A stretch of DNA of 64,000 bases, taken from Photobacterium pectinilyticum (GTDB lineage: Bacteria; Pseudomonadota; Gammaproteobacteria; Enterobacterales; Vibrionaceae). The notes under the pieces are model-generated. The model had not been told where the DNA came from. It saw only the letters and a list, made by a program, of their open reading frames with translations, and ran no database searches. Position numbers and translations under genes: made by a program. Shown in pieces: positions 34,445 to 43,463 of the stretch (the first letter of the stretch is position 1; each line of letters begins with the position of its first letter). The stretch lies in NCBI RefSeq assembly GCF_024357955.1, contig NZ_JANEYT010000014.1:1-64000 (forward strand). Direction: 5' to 3'.

Positions 34445-35029
34445 ATGAGTATATTTGTCGGTAGCATGGATGGTTTGATGAAACAGGCTTCTTCTAAAAA
34501 ATGGCATGTACCGACTTGGACACTGGTCGCAATTGGTTTGATTCTCAATATTGTTTCGGCTTTGCTGACGAATTTTTATATTGATGATTTAGCAAGGCTG
34601 TCGAATGATATCGTCCAGCGCCAGCAAGGTAATGAAAAACTGATCCAATTGATTTGGCAGCAAGTTGAAACTGTCGAGCGTAAGCGAGAGCATGTGTTGG
34701 TGATCTTGAATGCGGCCGAAATGATGCAGTCTTCGTTGCCTGGTGAGGTAGCGGCGCAAATTGAACATGATATTGGTTATTGGCTTCCAGATATACCTGT
34801 TGAACTGTCCATTGAGAGTATCCCAACTCTGATGGAAGCACTCAATGAGGTGCAAACAGGGCAGCGTGAGAAAATTAATGACTTATATCTGGTTAACCAA
34901 GAGTTGATTAATGATAATGCTGGCAAGATGAAAGCCATATCCCGGCTGAGGAACTTGGCATTATTCCTTCAAGTTCTAGGTTTAGCACTTGTCTTAGCAA
35001 GGGATCTTAACCGGAAGGATTACCGATAG
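34445..35029 (+). CDS. two-helix membrane protein with coiled-coil periplasmic region
   Basis: 194 residues. A hydrophobic helix at about 25-43 and a second at about 172-187 flank a helical, Gln/Glu-rich region (RQQGNEKLIQLIWQQVETVERKRE). The layout recalls the sensor part of a chemoreceptor or histidine kinase without any output domain. Start may be ATG 34445, 34466 or 34478; none has a good ribosome site. Function unknown. It diverges from ovoA, so the two share a 153-base promoter region. Confidence 0.5.
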   Translation: MSIFVGSMDGLMKQASSKKWHVPTWTLVAIGLILNIVSALLTNFYIDDLARLSNDIVQRQQGNEKLIQLIWQQVETVERKREHVLVILNAAEMMQSSLPGEVAAQIEHDIGYWLPDIPVELSIESIPTLMEALNEVQTGQREKINDLYLVNQELINDNAGKMKAISRLRNLALFLQVLGLALVLARDLNRKDYR

Positions 35030-35054
35030 TTTTGTGTGGATGGTCACAAAAGTA

Positions 35055-35076
35055 AAAGCCCTCCGAAGAGGGCCTT
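35055..35076. terminator. bidirectional terminator-like hairpin
   Basis: GCCCTC-CGAA-GAGGGC lies between convergent genes, flanked by AAAA on one side and a short CTTT on the other, so it can serve either strand. Confidence 0.6.
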
Positions 35077-35097
35077 TGCATATTAGGGTCTCTTCAA

Positions 35098-35406
35098 CTA
35101 TTTATTAGTAGAGTGGAAAGCGAAACGAGAAGATTGTTTACCACCCTCAGTAGTTGCTTTGTATTTGATAGAACGAGAGTTTTCTAATGTTAATGGAATG
35201 AAAACTCGTCCGTTTGCATCAGTTTTGTAGCTCTGACGTTGTTGAGGGACATTGGCAACAGAGACAGACGCGTTTGCCGCTGGCTGACCATTCTCAGTTA
35301 CGGTTACCCATGCACCGTTGTGGGTATCTGCCACACGGATATCAGCAAAGGCTGAAGAAGACATTACAATCACAGCGGTTGCAGTTAGTACTTTTAAGCT
35401 AGACAT
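35098..35406 (-). CDS. small exported protein with Ig-like/carboxypeptidase-regulatory-like fold
   Basis: 102 residues from ATG 35406, with GAGGTG six bases upstream. The signal peptide ends SSAFA. The mature part (GAWVTVTENGQPAANASVSV, then KTDANGRVFIPLTLENSRS) has the beta-sandwich pattern of domains that resemble carboxypeptidase regulatory or nickel-transport-like repeats, in which a variable is followed by DxxGR. Function unknown. Confidence 0.55.
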   Translation of the reverse strand: MSSLKVLTATAVIVMSSSAFADIRVADTHNGAWVTVTENGQPAANASVSVANVPQQRQSYKTDANGRVFIPLTLENSRSIKYKATTEGGKQSSRFAFHSTNK

Positions 35407-35439
35407 AATCTTCACCTCGTTATCTATGGCTTCGGCCAT

Positions 35440-35977
35440 ATTGTTGTTTGTGTACTTATGAGTGTTACTAAGTTCACGTTCAACCTATAAGACCTGCCTT
35501 TAAATCGTATCTTTCATCAGATTATTATTTTTTTTCTTATCGACTAAAAATCAGTGTGTTAACAGTTAAACTTTTTTTCCCATGAGCATTAAATGTAGCT
35601 TGTCGCATAAGTTAATTTGGGTTGCTAGTGCGAATTAGCCCATCTACCTCAATTTCAGTATAGCTATTGGATCCCATTAAATGGCACAAATTTCATGCTG
35701 CTTTGGTCTATGTTTATGATATTTATATTAAAATAGAATATAAGTTCATAATTTTTGGAAAATCAATACGCTAACCACTCTCTTTATACTTATAGAGAAA
35801 TGAAAAGGATCAGATAAATAATTTGATTATAAAATAAACTCGAAATAACTGAAATTTATAAATAAACTGAAGTGTAAGTACATCATAAAAGCTATAAGTC
35901 AGATATTTAGCAATAGGTTACGGTAAGTATTTTGTTTGTATCTTTGATAAGTTGTTGTTTTTCATTTTATTACATGA
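35440..35977. other. AT-rich non-coding region
   Basis: About 540 bases with AT content well above the surroundings and no open frame with a ribosome site. It must hold promoters for the exported protein gene on one side and the acetyltransferase gene on the other. I see no clear repeat or RNA structure. Confidence 0.5.
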
Positions 35978-36010
35978 TTGATTAAGGGGGGAGAAACAAG
36001 GAGGAAGCCA

Positions 36011-36532
36011 ATGTCGATCAAAATCAGGCATGTTGAGAAGGAAGATATTCCTGCGATTCGAGATATTTACGCTGGGCGAAATGCTTATAGCGGTACATTA
36101 CAGTTACCTCATCCGTCACTGGAAATGTGGCAGCAACGGCTGGAAAACTTACCTGCAAATGTATACAGCCTCCTTGCTGAAATCGATGGCAAAGTTGTTG
36201 GGCAGGCCGGTTTTGCTGTTGAGCAAAACCCCCGACGCCGACATGTTGCAGGGTTTGGTATGGCAGTACATGATGATTACCAAGGTAGAGGGGTGGGAAC
36301 TCAACTGCTTACAGCGTTGATCGACCTTGCTGAGAACTGGATCGGGGTGACTCGTATCGAGCTAACAGTGTATACAGATAATTTATCCGCCATTGCGCTC
36401 TATGAGAAACTTGGCTTTGTAATTGAGGGGACATCGAGAAACTATGCCTTGCGTAATGGTGAATATGTTGATGTGTACCAAATGGCAAGGCTGAGGGAGT
36501 CGTTGGGCAGAGAGGCGCCAACGGTTAACTGA
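36011..36532 (+). CDS. GNAT N-acetyltransferase, YhhY-like
   Basis: 173 residues from ATG 36011, with GGAGG six bases upstream. IRHVEKEDIPAIRDIY begins the fold; the acetyl-CoA loop is MAVHDDYQGRGVGTQLL (Q-x-R-G-x-G); and TDNLSAIALYEKLGFVIEGT is the usual final segment. The pattern is closest to YhhY, which acetylates amino acids and peptidyl-like compounds. Its stop overlaps the stop of a second acetyltransferase gene on the other strand by 8 bases. Confidence 0.83.
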   Translation: MSIKIRHVEKEDIPAIRDIYAGRNAYSGTLQLPHPSLEMWQQRLENLPANVYSLLAEIDGKVVGQAGFAVEQNPRRRHVAGFGMAVHDDYQGRGVGTQLLTALIDLAENWIGVTRIELTVYTDNLSAIALYEKLGFVIEGTSRNYALRNGEYVDVYQMARLRESLGREAPTVN

Positions 36533-37073
36533 CAGAAAGTGCTTGAGGGCACTTCATCTCATAGTACTCCATGTTTTCTGTGATCATGTTTACCCTGATC
36601 CCGTGGTTCCTGGTCATCACATGTTTCATGCCAATCTTCTGCATTACCTTTCCGGAGTTATTCTCGCGGCTGAAATGCTGGCCATAAATAGTTTCAAGAT
36701 TCAAGCGCTTAAAACCGAATTCAACGATGCGATCAGCCGCTTCGGTACAATATCCTAACCCCCAGTAAGGCACACCAATCCAATAGCCAAGCTGTGCTTT
36801 ACCATCTTGTATGTTGTGTAGGCCAACGCAACCGATGAGTTGTTGGGTTGGTTTGAGAGTAATGGCATAGATGGCTGATTGTCCTTGGTGCCAACCGGCT
36901 AAGTGCCTGCCAATCCATTGTCCAGCAACACCGTCAGTGTAAGGGTGGGGTATATTGATTGTACCATTGGCTATCTGCTCGTCACCCGCAAGTTCTTGCA
37001 CCCTTTTAGCATCAGAAAGTTGCAACGGTCGGAGTAGTAATCGCTGAGTCGTTAATAGTGGCTGGTGTTGCAT
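36525..37073 (-). CDS. GNAT N-acetyltransferase, RimJ/RimL-like
   Basis: 182 residues. TTQRLLLRPLQLSDA is the typical opening of the RimJ/RimL subgroup, with LGYWIGVPYWGLGYCTEAA as the acetyl-CoA loop and SRENNSGKVMQKIGMKH near the end. Members acetylate protein N-termini, spermidine or small amines; the substrate here is unknown. It converges with the preceding acetyltransferase gene. Confidence 0.83.
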   Translation of the reverse strand: MQHQPLLTTQRLLLRPLQLSDAKRVQELAGDEQIANGTINIPHPYTDGVAGQWIGRHLAGWHQGQSAIYAITLKPTQQLIGCVGLHNIQDGKAQLGYWIGVPYWGLGYCTEAADRIVEFGFKRLNLETIYGQHFSRENNSGKVMQKIGMKHVMTRNHGIRVNMITENMEYYEMKCPQALSVS

Positions 37074-37197
37074 AGTGATCCTCTTAGCTTGGTACTTAGA
37101 TAGTCTTAGTTAAACCTTAAAAGGCTATCTTGGATAGCGACCAGATCAAATTAGAGGAAATATATTAAACAATTAGCACATTCATGTGATAAATCGG

Positions 37198-37662
37198 TTA
37201 CTTGGAGGAAATACTGTTTTCTGGCTGCCAGTTGTTCTCACCATAGCTCGCTATACTGTCGAGAGCCCGCTTTATTCGCTTTTCAAAAAGGTACTTCATT
37301 ATCCAGCCAGTCCCTTTGACTTTGGGTGTGAACATGATGCGGTAATGGATCATACTATTGTGAGCATTTAAGCTATTGAATTTTATCCACCCTCCGTGCT
37401 CATTGATTGGTACACCTTGTATGATTTTGTAGTGTAAATGCTCATTTTCTTTGTAATCAATCACTTGCTCTTGAAAAGTAAATAAACCAGTCGACACCTC
37501 TCTGATAGCACCGATCCCATTACATTCAGGCTTGCCTGGTTTGATCAAGCTATATTGGCTATCAAAAAAACGGCCGAGGTTATCGTGGTCGGTAAGTAAT
37601 CTAAATAGAATTTTCTTTGGAACTTTTACTTTTTTATCAAGAGTTATAGTGTGTATACCCAT
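37198..37662 (-). CDS. SRPBCC/START-like protein
   Basis: 154 residues from ATG 37662, which has GGGG eight bases upstream; the longer frame has a basic, unlikely leader. The pattern of an N-terminal strand, two short helices, a long antiparallel sheet (FTFQEQVIDYKENEHLHYKI) and a final long helix (WIMKYLFEKRIKRALDSIASY) is that of polyketide-cyclase/SRPBCC proteins, which bind hydrophobic ligands. Specific role unknown. Confidence 0.65.
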   Translation of the reverse strand: MGIHTITLDKKVKVPKKILFRLLTDHDNLGRFFDSQYSLIKPGKPECNGIGAIREVSTGLFTFQEQVIDYKENEHLHYKIIQGVPINEHGGWIKFNSLNAHNSMIHYRIMFTPKVKGTGWIMKYLFEKRIKRALDSIASYGENNWQPENSISSK

Positions 37663-37812
37663 GGTTATTACCCCGCATGGACTATTGTGCCATTTTATTC
37701 CATGTTGCGAACTTGTCAATATGAGGTTTTTGTTTTGTTGTTGGCGGTTTCTTGTTATTGATAGGTATATAGATTTCTTGTTTCTGCTAAATTTACGATT
37801 GGGGAATTTCAT

Positions 37813-38271
37813 TGAGATTTTAGATTTAACTTAGATAAATCAATGTGCTGGATTAGAATATCTAAAGAGAAGGTATATGAGGGTGAAAAATAATGATGTT
37901 TATCACAAAAAAAATGCCAAAGACTATTGCAAAAGGTTTGGTACCCTCTTATATTGAACGCTGTTGATTGCAAAACAGAGGTAGAATTCCATTCAAGGCT
38001 CCTTAAACCATTATTTAAGGTCAAGTCACTCTCCTCTAGCTATATCACAGTTCTTTAAATTCTCTGTTACTCCAATGTTGATATCAAATTAGCCTTAAAG
38101 AATAGGCAATTCAGATATTGGAACATATAGAGAATTGACGTTTTTCTTTTACTAAATTGTCATAAGGATGTCACAGGATTTAGTTTAAAGTAAAACGATT
38201 GGGATGAGTAAGAACGGTATTATTAAAGAGAAATATCAACCTTACTCGTTTAGGAAAATGAGAGGTGTATT
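37813..38271. other. non-coding region ahead of the 24-codon ORF
   Basis: About 460 bases, AT-rich, with no supported gene. It contains the promoter side of the SRPBCC gene and the upstream region of the small ORF at 38272. No clear repeat. Confidence 0.45.
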
Positions 38272-38346
38272 ATGTCAAATAGAAATCGCCGTCAGTGGTT
38301 TTACCACCAGGCACAAACAAATAACCTGAAAGCAAAGTCTAAGTAA
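38272..38346 (+). CDS. possible 24-residue small protein
   Basis: ATG at 38272 is preceded by AGAGGTG four bases away, an excellent ribosome site in an otherwise gene-free 1-kb region. The peptide begins MSNRNRRQWFYHQAQ and ends AKSK; it is very basic with an aromatic centre. Right after the stop an inverted repeat (AAGTAATT ... AATTACTT) encloses a GC-rich hairpin. It could be a real small protein or a leader peptide. No family is recognised. Confidence 0.38.
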   Translation: MSNRNRRQWFYHQAQTNNLKAKSK

Positions 38347-38823
38347 TTCCGTTGCTGCGCAATCGCGCTAATTACTTGATTGTAATAGGTTAAAGTAGAA
38401 GTACAGCCAGAGGCACAAGTGATCCAGTGTTTCTGGCATATATCCCCTTCCTTACTAAATCTTCTTTTCGTCAATTATTCATTTAAACCTTTACGCAAAC
38501 GATTACTTTTTTAGAGCGCTACTTCTAAATCAAATATTTCCTCATTGATCTTTATATCTCATTATTTTTGAACGAAAGAGTATTTGTTGTACTCGTTAGC
38601 GAGTATATCAATATTGCTTGAGTAGTTTTGGTGCAAATCCCTCCCCAAATTGGGGGGCTGTTTTGAAGCGATTGCGCCCTAATACTGAGCGTGCCTTCCG
38701 TGGTTTGTTGATTGTTGGTATCTAATCCTTTGTTTCCTGATTTTATAGCTATATCTGTCATAAAAATTTTATTGTTAGTGATATTTTCTATTTAGGTGCC
38801 GATTTAATCCTTTAGGGTTATGT
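38347..38823. other. upstream region of the aap operon
   Basis: About 475 bases between the small ORF and the sigma-54 promoter. It carries a CCCCAA-A-TTGGGG hairpin with a short T run at 38643-38664, and GGTGC half sites at 38629-38635 and 38795-38799 that could belong to an NtrC-type activator. A minus-strand frame here has no ribosome site or recognisable product. Confidence 0.35.
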
Positions 38824-38839
38824 TGGCATACCTGTTGCA
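38824..38839 (+). promoter_or_regulatory. sigma-54 (RpoN) promoter of aapJQMP
   Basis: TGGCATACCTGTTGCA matches the -24/-12 consensus TGGCACG-N4-TTGCW with GG and GC exactly 10 bases apart. Transcription would begin near 38850, about 50 bases ahead of aapJ. Nitrogen-controlled amino-acid uptake is a classic sigma-54 target. Confidence 0.72.
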
Positions 38840-38898
38840 ATAATGAGATTGGAAAGTAAAACAAAAGCTTATCTCTAATGGTAGACAGGATGTCCAAT

Positions 38899-39939
38899 AT
38901 GAAGAAAGTTATAAATGGTGTGTCGATTTCTTTATTAGCTTCAGCGCTAATGGTTTCGGGTAGTGTTACAGCGGCGTCAGATTCTTCTGGGGCAACGTTG
39001 AAAAAGGTGAAAGAAGCAGGAGTTTTAAAGTGTGGAGTGAGTACAGGTCTACCAGGCTTTTCTAGTACCGATGCGAAAGGTAACTGGGAAGGTATCGATG
39101 TTGAGTATTGTCGTGCGGTGGCTGCGGCAGTGTTAAAAGATGCCAGTAAGGTACAGTTTGTGCCACTGACGGCGAAAGAGCGTTTTACCGCACTTCAGTC
39201 TGGTGAAATCGATATTCTGTCTCGAAATACAACATGGACGATGCAGCGTGACAGTGCTCTTGGGATCAATTTCGTTGGTGTTAATTATTATGATGGCCAA
39301 GGATTTATGGTCAGCAAAGAGCTAGGTATCGGTTCGGCTAAAGAACTTGATGGTGCCTCGGTGTGTATCCAGTCAGGCACAACAACTGAATTGAACTTGG
39401 CGGACTATTTCCGAGTGCATGGCATGGAGTTCAAGCCAGTTGTGTTTGATACATCCGATCAAACAGTTAAGGGCTTTGAAGCAGGCCGTTGTGATGTGCT
39501 GACTTCCGATCAGTCTCAACTCTACTCACTACGTATCAAGCTTGCAGACCCAACGTCAGCCGTCGTACTACCTGAAGTGATTTCTAAAGAGCCATTAGGG
39601 CCTGTTGTCGCTCAAGGTGACGACCAGTGGTTCAATATCGCAAAGTGGACATTGAATGTAATGGTGAATGCTGAAGAGTATGGCATTGAACAAGCCAATG
39701 TCGATAGCATGAAAACGTCGACCGATCCTAATGTTTTGCGCTTATTGGGTGTTGATGGGCCGAAAGGCCAAGGTTTGGGGCTAACAGATGATTGGTCGTA
39801 TCAAGTTCTAAAGCAAGTCGGGAATTACAGTGATAGCTTTGAGCGAACAGTGGGTACAGGGTCACCATTGAAAATTGCTCGAGGTTTGAATGCATTATGG
39901 AATGATGGCGGCATCATGTATGCACCTCCAGTTCGATAG
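38899..39939 (+). CDS. aapJ: general L-amino acid ABC transporter, substrate-binding protein AapJ
   Basis: About 346 residues from ATG 38899, chosen because AGGA sits eight bases upstream; two earlier ATGs have no usable site. Signal peptide: MKKVINGVSISLLASALMVS ending VTA-AS. The mature part (LKKVKEAGVLKCGVSTGLPG, FTALQSGEIDILSRNTTWT) is a family 3 periplasmic binding protein of AapJ/BztA type, with broad specificity for L-amino acids. It is followed by a long palindrome and a terminator before the permease genes, so the binding protein is probably made in excess. Confidence 0.93.
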   Translation: MKKVINGVSISLLASALMVSGSVTAASDSSGATLKKVKEAGVLKCGVSTGLPGFSSTDAKGNWEGIDVEYCRAVAAAVLKDASKVQFVPLTAKERFTALQSGEIDILSRNTTWTMQRDSALGINFVGVNYYDGQGFMVSKELGIGSAKELDGASVCIQSGTTTELNLADYFRVHGMEFKPVVFDTSDQTVKGFEAGRCDVLTSDQSQLYSLRIKLADPTSAVVLPEVISKEPLGPVVAQGDDQWFNIAKWTLNVMVNAEEYGIEQANVDSMKTSTDPNVLRLLGVDGPKGQGLGLTDDWSYQVLKQVGNYSDSFERTVGTGSPLKIARGLNALWNDGGIMYAPPVR

Positions 39940-39945
39940 TTATTA

Positions 39946-40107
39946 ATACCAACCTGGATAAGTAATTGATCTATGTATTACGCAGGAAAAATGGTTGTTA
40001 TCAAGGCAGAGATTGCAGTAACTAGTTGCTCTAATTACAAAATCTCTAACATAGATAGCAGCGATTTTAACCAGTAAAACTGATCAAATACTTATTTAGG
40101 TTGGTAT
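39946..40107. repeat. long form (162 bp) of the palindromic repeat, copy 3
   Basis: The same ends and internal inverted repeat as the 27415-27564 copy (ATACCAACCTGGATAAG ... TTTAGGTTGGTAT), with the core GTTATCAAGGCAGAGATTGC. It sits 7 bases after the aapJ stop inside the operon. Confidence 0.85.
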
Positions 40108-40121
40108 AAGTTGGCAGGAGA

Positions 40122-40158
40122 GAGGGGGCCAGGTCAGGCTGGGTATCTGGCCTCTTTT
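40122..40158 (+). terminator. partial terminator between aapJ and aapQ
   Basis: GAGGGGGCCAG pairs with CTGGCCTC (three unpaired G) and runs into TTTT. Together with the repeat just upstream it would reduce transcription of aapQMP relative to aapJ. Confidence 0.5.
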
Positions 40159-40204
40159 CATTTGTTATTGCACATGGATTTAACTGAGTGGTAAAGGTGC
40201 ATTG

Positions 40205-41479
40205 ATGTCTATTAGTGATTTAGAGTTGGATTCGCGGCTTGGTCCTGAGCCAAAGACCGCCCGTCATAGAGGTGCTGCTGCTCCATCTGCTGATGAACCC
40301 TCGCAAGTTCCATTAACCTCTGGATTAAAGCGGCTGCTGTATAACCCGACAGCGAGAGCCATTTTCTTTCAGATACTGTTATTAGCTGGGATGGGCTTTT
40401 TGGGGTATGGCGCTATCAATAACGCGCTAGTGAATCTGGAGCAACGAGGGATTGCTACCGGGTTTGACTTTTTGGGGCAAACGGCGGGCTTTGGAATTGG
40501 GATGTCGTTGATCTCATATGATGAGACTCATACATATGGTGCGACTTTCATAGTTGGTTTACTCAATACCGCTTTGGTTGCTGCGCTGGGAGTTGCCTTG
40601 GCTACGGTACTGGGCTTTATAATTGGGATAGCGCGCCTGTCGAAAAATTGGCTACTGAGTCGGGTTGCCGCTGTTTACATTGAAGTTTTTCGTAACATTC
40701 CATTGTTATTGCAGATCTTGTTTTGGTACACCGTCGTTTTGCAAGCATTGCCTTCACCGCGCAATAGTTTATCTTTCGCCGATTCTGTCTTTTTAAATGT
40801 TCGCGGTTTGTTCTTTCCTGCACTGGAGTTCCATTCTGGTGCAGTGTGGGTTGGTATATCAGTGATCGCGGGCTTGTTGGGTGTGGTGGCGATACACATC
40901 GCGAGCCATCGAAGGCAGTACAATACGGGGCACCCTCTTCCTGCATGGCGATTAAGTGCATTAGTCATGGTAGTACTGCCAGTGCTGGCTTTTTTCTTTG
41001 CCGGCAAGCCAATCGGCATTGAATATCCTGAGTTGAAAGGTTTCAACTTCCGAGGCGGCATTGATGTCATGCCTGAATTGTTTGCTTTGCTTATTGCGCT
41101 GTCTATTTATACTGCAGCTTTTATCGCAGAAATTGTTCGCTCTGGGATCATGGCGGTTAATAAGGGGCAAACTGAAGCTGCAAGTGCATTGGGTTTACCA
41201 TCAACGAAAGTGCTCAAGTTGGTGGTGATCCCACAGGCAATGAGAGTCATCATTCCTCCCCTTACCAGCCAGTATTTGAACTTGGTGAAGAACTCTTCAT
41301 TAGCAATGGCGATTGGTTATCCCGATCTCGTTTCGGTATTTGCCGGGACAACGCTGAACCAAACCGGGCAGGCGATTGAGATCATCACGATGACCATGGC
41401 GGTTTACCTGACGTTTAGCTTGTTAACTTCACTGTTGATGAATATCTATAACCGTAAAATGGCCTTGGTGGAGAGATAA
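40205..41479 (+). CDS. aapQ: amino acid ABC transporter permease AapQ
   Basis: 424 residues from ATG 40205 (AAAGGTG upstream); a TTG just before is less likely. Polytopic, with a large insert between the first helices and the transport core. The coupling motif is EAASALGLPSTKVLKLVVIP near residues 320-340. It pairs with AapM to form the channel through which amino acids from AapJ enter. The stop is one base before aapM. Confidence 0.92.
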   Translation: MSISDLELDSRLGPEPKTARHRGAAAPSADEPSQVPLTSGLKRLLYNPTARAIFFQILLLAGMGFLGYGAINNALVNLEQRGIATGFDFLGQTAGFGIGMSLISYDETHTYGATFIVGLLNTALVAALGVALATVLGFIIGIARLSKNWLLSRVAAVYIEVFRNIPLLLQILFWYTVVLQALPSPRNSLSFADSVFLNVRGLFFPALEFHSGAVWVGISVIAGLLGVVAIHIASHRRQYNTGHPLPAWRLSALVMVVLPVLAFFFAGKPIGIEYPELKGFNFRGGIDVMPELFALLIALSIYTAAFIAEIVRSGIMAVNKGQTEAASALGLPSTKVLKLVVIPQAMRVIIPPLTSQYLNLVKNSSLAMAIGYPDLVSVFAGTTLNQTGQAIEIITMTMAVYLTFSLLTSLLMNIYNRKMALVER

Positions 41480-41480
41480 T

Positions 41481-42578
41481 ATGAAAGTTTTTCATTTTTC
41501 GCCGTCTGAAGCACCGCCATCGAAGATGATCGGCATTTCGGCATGGCTTAGGGAGAATTTGTTCTCTTCAGCATTAAATACCCTTATCACAGGTGTTATT
41601 GCCGGTGGTACATTTATCGCATTGGCGAGCATTATCCAATGGGCACTTCTTGATGCCGACTGGGTTGGGGTTAGCCGTGAAGATTGTAGTCGCGATGGCG
41701 CATGCTGGGTATTTGTTCAGGCTCGATTCCAACAGTTTATGTTTGGGTTTTATCCGAGCGAAGAGATATGGCGACCAGTGACATTTATGCTGGGACTGCT
41801 AGGTATCATTGCTGGGATGTTGTTGGGCAAGGGCTCAGTCAAAAAATGGCTACTGGTGGTCTCTGTATCCGTGCTTCCCGTTTTGTCTGTGGCTTTGTTG
41901 TACGGAGGTGTGGTTGGTATACCTGTGGTTGAAACACACTTATGGGGCGGCTTGCTCATTACTTTAGTCATTGCCCTAACTGGTATTGTGGTCTCATTAC
42001 CGCTTGGCGTTGTGTTAGCACTTGGTCGCCGATCACAGATGCCAATTGTGCGCAGCTTTAGTACGGTTTATATCGAGTTTTGGCGTGGTGTTCCTTTGAT
42101 CACCGTATTGTTCATGGCATCGGTCATGTTGCCGCTGTTCTTATCTGGCGGGACAGAAATAGACAAACTAGTAAGGGCATTGATTGGTGTGGTGTTGTTT
42201 AATGCCGCATATATGGCTGAAGCGATTCGCGGGGGCTTGCAATCGATACCAAAAGGGCAGTTCGAGGCGGCTGAAGCGCTTGGCCTGAGTTATTGGAAAT
42301 CGATGAGGCTGATCATTTTGCCGCAGGCACTGAAGATCAGTATTCCTTCTATCGTGAATACCTTTATTGCCCTGTTGAAAGATACCAGTCTGGTTTTGAT
42401 TATCGGTATGTTTGATGTCCTTGGCATTGCCCAGTCGGCAAACAGTGATCCGGCATGGCTTGGCTTTTCTACCGAGAGTTTCGTTTTTGCAGCTTTGGTG
42501 TTTTGGATTATGTGTTTCGGTATGTCTCGATACAGTATTTACCTGGAAGGTAAGCTAAACACGGAACACCGACATTAA
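41481..42578 (+). CDS. aapM: amino acid ABC transporter permease AapM
   Basis: 365 residues. N-terminal helices and a periplasmic loop with paired cysteines ([11 protein letters not shown]) precede the transport core. The EAA coupling loop is [20 protein letters not shown] near residues 270-290. It forms the heterodimeric channel with AapQ and follows it with no gap; the aapP gene begins 19 bases after its stop. Confidence 0.92.
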   Translation: MKVFHFSPSEAPPSKMIGISAWLRENLFSSALNTLITGVIAGGTFIALASIIQWALLDADWVGVSREDCSRDGACWVFVQARFQQFMFGFYPSEEIWRPVTFMLGLLGIIAGMLLGKGSVKKWLLVVSVSVLPVLSVALLYGGVVGIPVVETHLWGGLLITLVIALTGIVVSLPLGVVLALGRRSQMPIVRSFSTVYIEFWRGVPLITVLFMASVMLPLFLSGGTEIDKLVRALIGVVLFNAAYMAEAIRGGLQSIPKGQFEAAEALGLSYWKSMRLIILPQALKISIPSIVNTFIALLKDTSLVLIIGMFDVLGIAQSANSDPAWLGFSTESFVFAALVFWIMCFGMSRYSIYLEGKLNTEHRH

Positions 42579-42597
42579 CTTGTACAAGGAAGTTTAT

Positions 42598-43365
42598 ATG
42601 TTTACAAAAACCGTTTATCAGTCAGTGCCGGAAGACTCTGTGATCCGCCTGCAGAAAGTTAATAAGTGGTACGGTGAATTTCATGTTCTAAAAGATATTG
42701 ATTTAAATGTGAAAAAAGGTGAAAAAATTGTCATTTGTGGGCCATCCGGTTCGGGTAAGTCAACGATGATTCGGTGTATTAACCATCTAGAAGATCACCA
42801 GCGTGGCCAAATTATGGTGGCGGGGACAGAGCTTACCGACGATCTGAAGAACATAGAACTGGTGCGTCGGGAAGTCGGGATGTGTTTTCAGCATTTTAAT
42901 CTGTTTCCACATTTGACTGTGCTGGAAAACTGCACGCTATCACCGATTTGGGTGAAGAAAATGCCTCAGCAAGAGGCGGAAGCTCTCGCGATGGAATACC
43001 TAAAGCGTGTAAGAATCGCAGACCAAGCACACAAGTTTCCTGGACAGTTATCGGGTGGACAGCAACAGCGTGTTGCGATAGCCCGATCTTTGACTATGCA
43101 ACCACAGGTGATGTTATTCGATGAACCCACGTCGGCGTTGGACCCTGAGATGGTAAGGGAAGTGCTCGATGTCATGGTGGAGTTGGCCTCAGAGGGTATG
43201 ACAATGATCTGCGTTACCCATGAGATGGGTTTTGCCCGAGAGGTGGCAGATAGGGTGATATTTATGGATGCAGGTGAAATCATTGAGCAGAACGAGCCAG
43301 AAGCCTTTTTTAGTGCTCCGCAGTTTGATCGAACTCAAGCGTTCTTGCAGCAAATTATTCATTAA
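42598..43365 (+). CDS. aapP: amino acid ABC transporter ATP-binding protein AapP
   Basis: 255 residues from ATG 42598, which follows AAGGAAG at a normal distance. Walker [10 protein letters not shown], signature [15 protein letters not shown], Walker [15 protein letters not shown] and the switch His in [12 protein letters not shown] are all intact. It energises uptake by AapQM. It ends the operon before a strong terminator. Confidence 0.95.
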   Translation: MFTKTVYQSVPEDSVIRLQKVNKWYGEFHVLKDIDLNVKKGEKIVICGPSGSGKSTMIRCINHLEDHQRGQIMVAGTELTDDLKNIELVRREVGMCFQHFNLFPHLTVLENCTLSPIWVKKMPQQEAEALAMEYLKRVRIADQAHKFPGQLSGGQQQRVAIARSLTMQPQVMLFDEPTSALDPEMVREVLDVMVELASEGMTMICVTHEMGFAREVADRVIFMDAGEIIEQNEPEAFFSAPQFDRTQAFLQQIIH

Positions 43366-43426
43366 TCAAACTATTCATTACAAGCAATACATGTGATAAC
43401 CGGTAACTTCTGTTTCAACCTCCTTT

Positions 43427-43452
43427 GGCGTCCGACTGGGCGCCTTTTTTTT
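43427..43452 (+). terminator. terminator of the aap operon
   Basis: GGCGTCC-GACT-GGGCGCC (one G-T pair) followed by eight T residues. Confidence 0.88.
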
Positions 43453-43463
43453 AGTTTGTGGCG

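Noticed and set aside
38552-38761. 69-codon minus-strand frame upstream of aapJ
   Set aside because: No ribosome site, no recognisable composition, and it spans the CCCCAA-A-TTGGGG hairpin.
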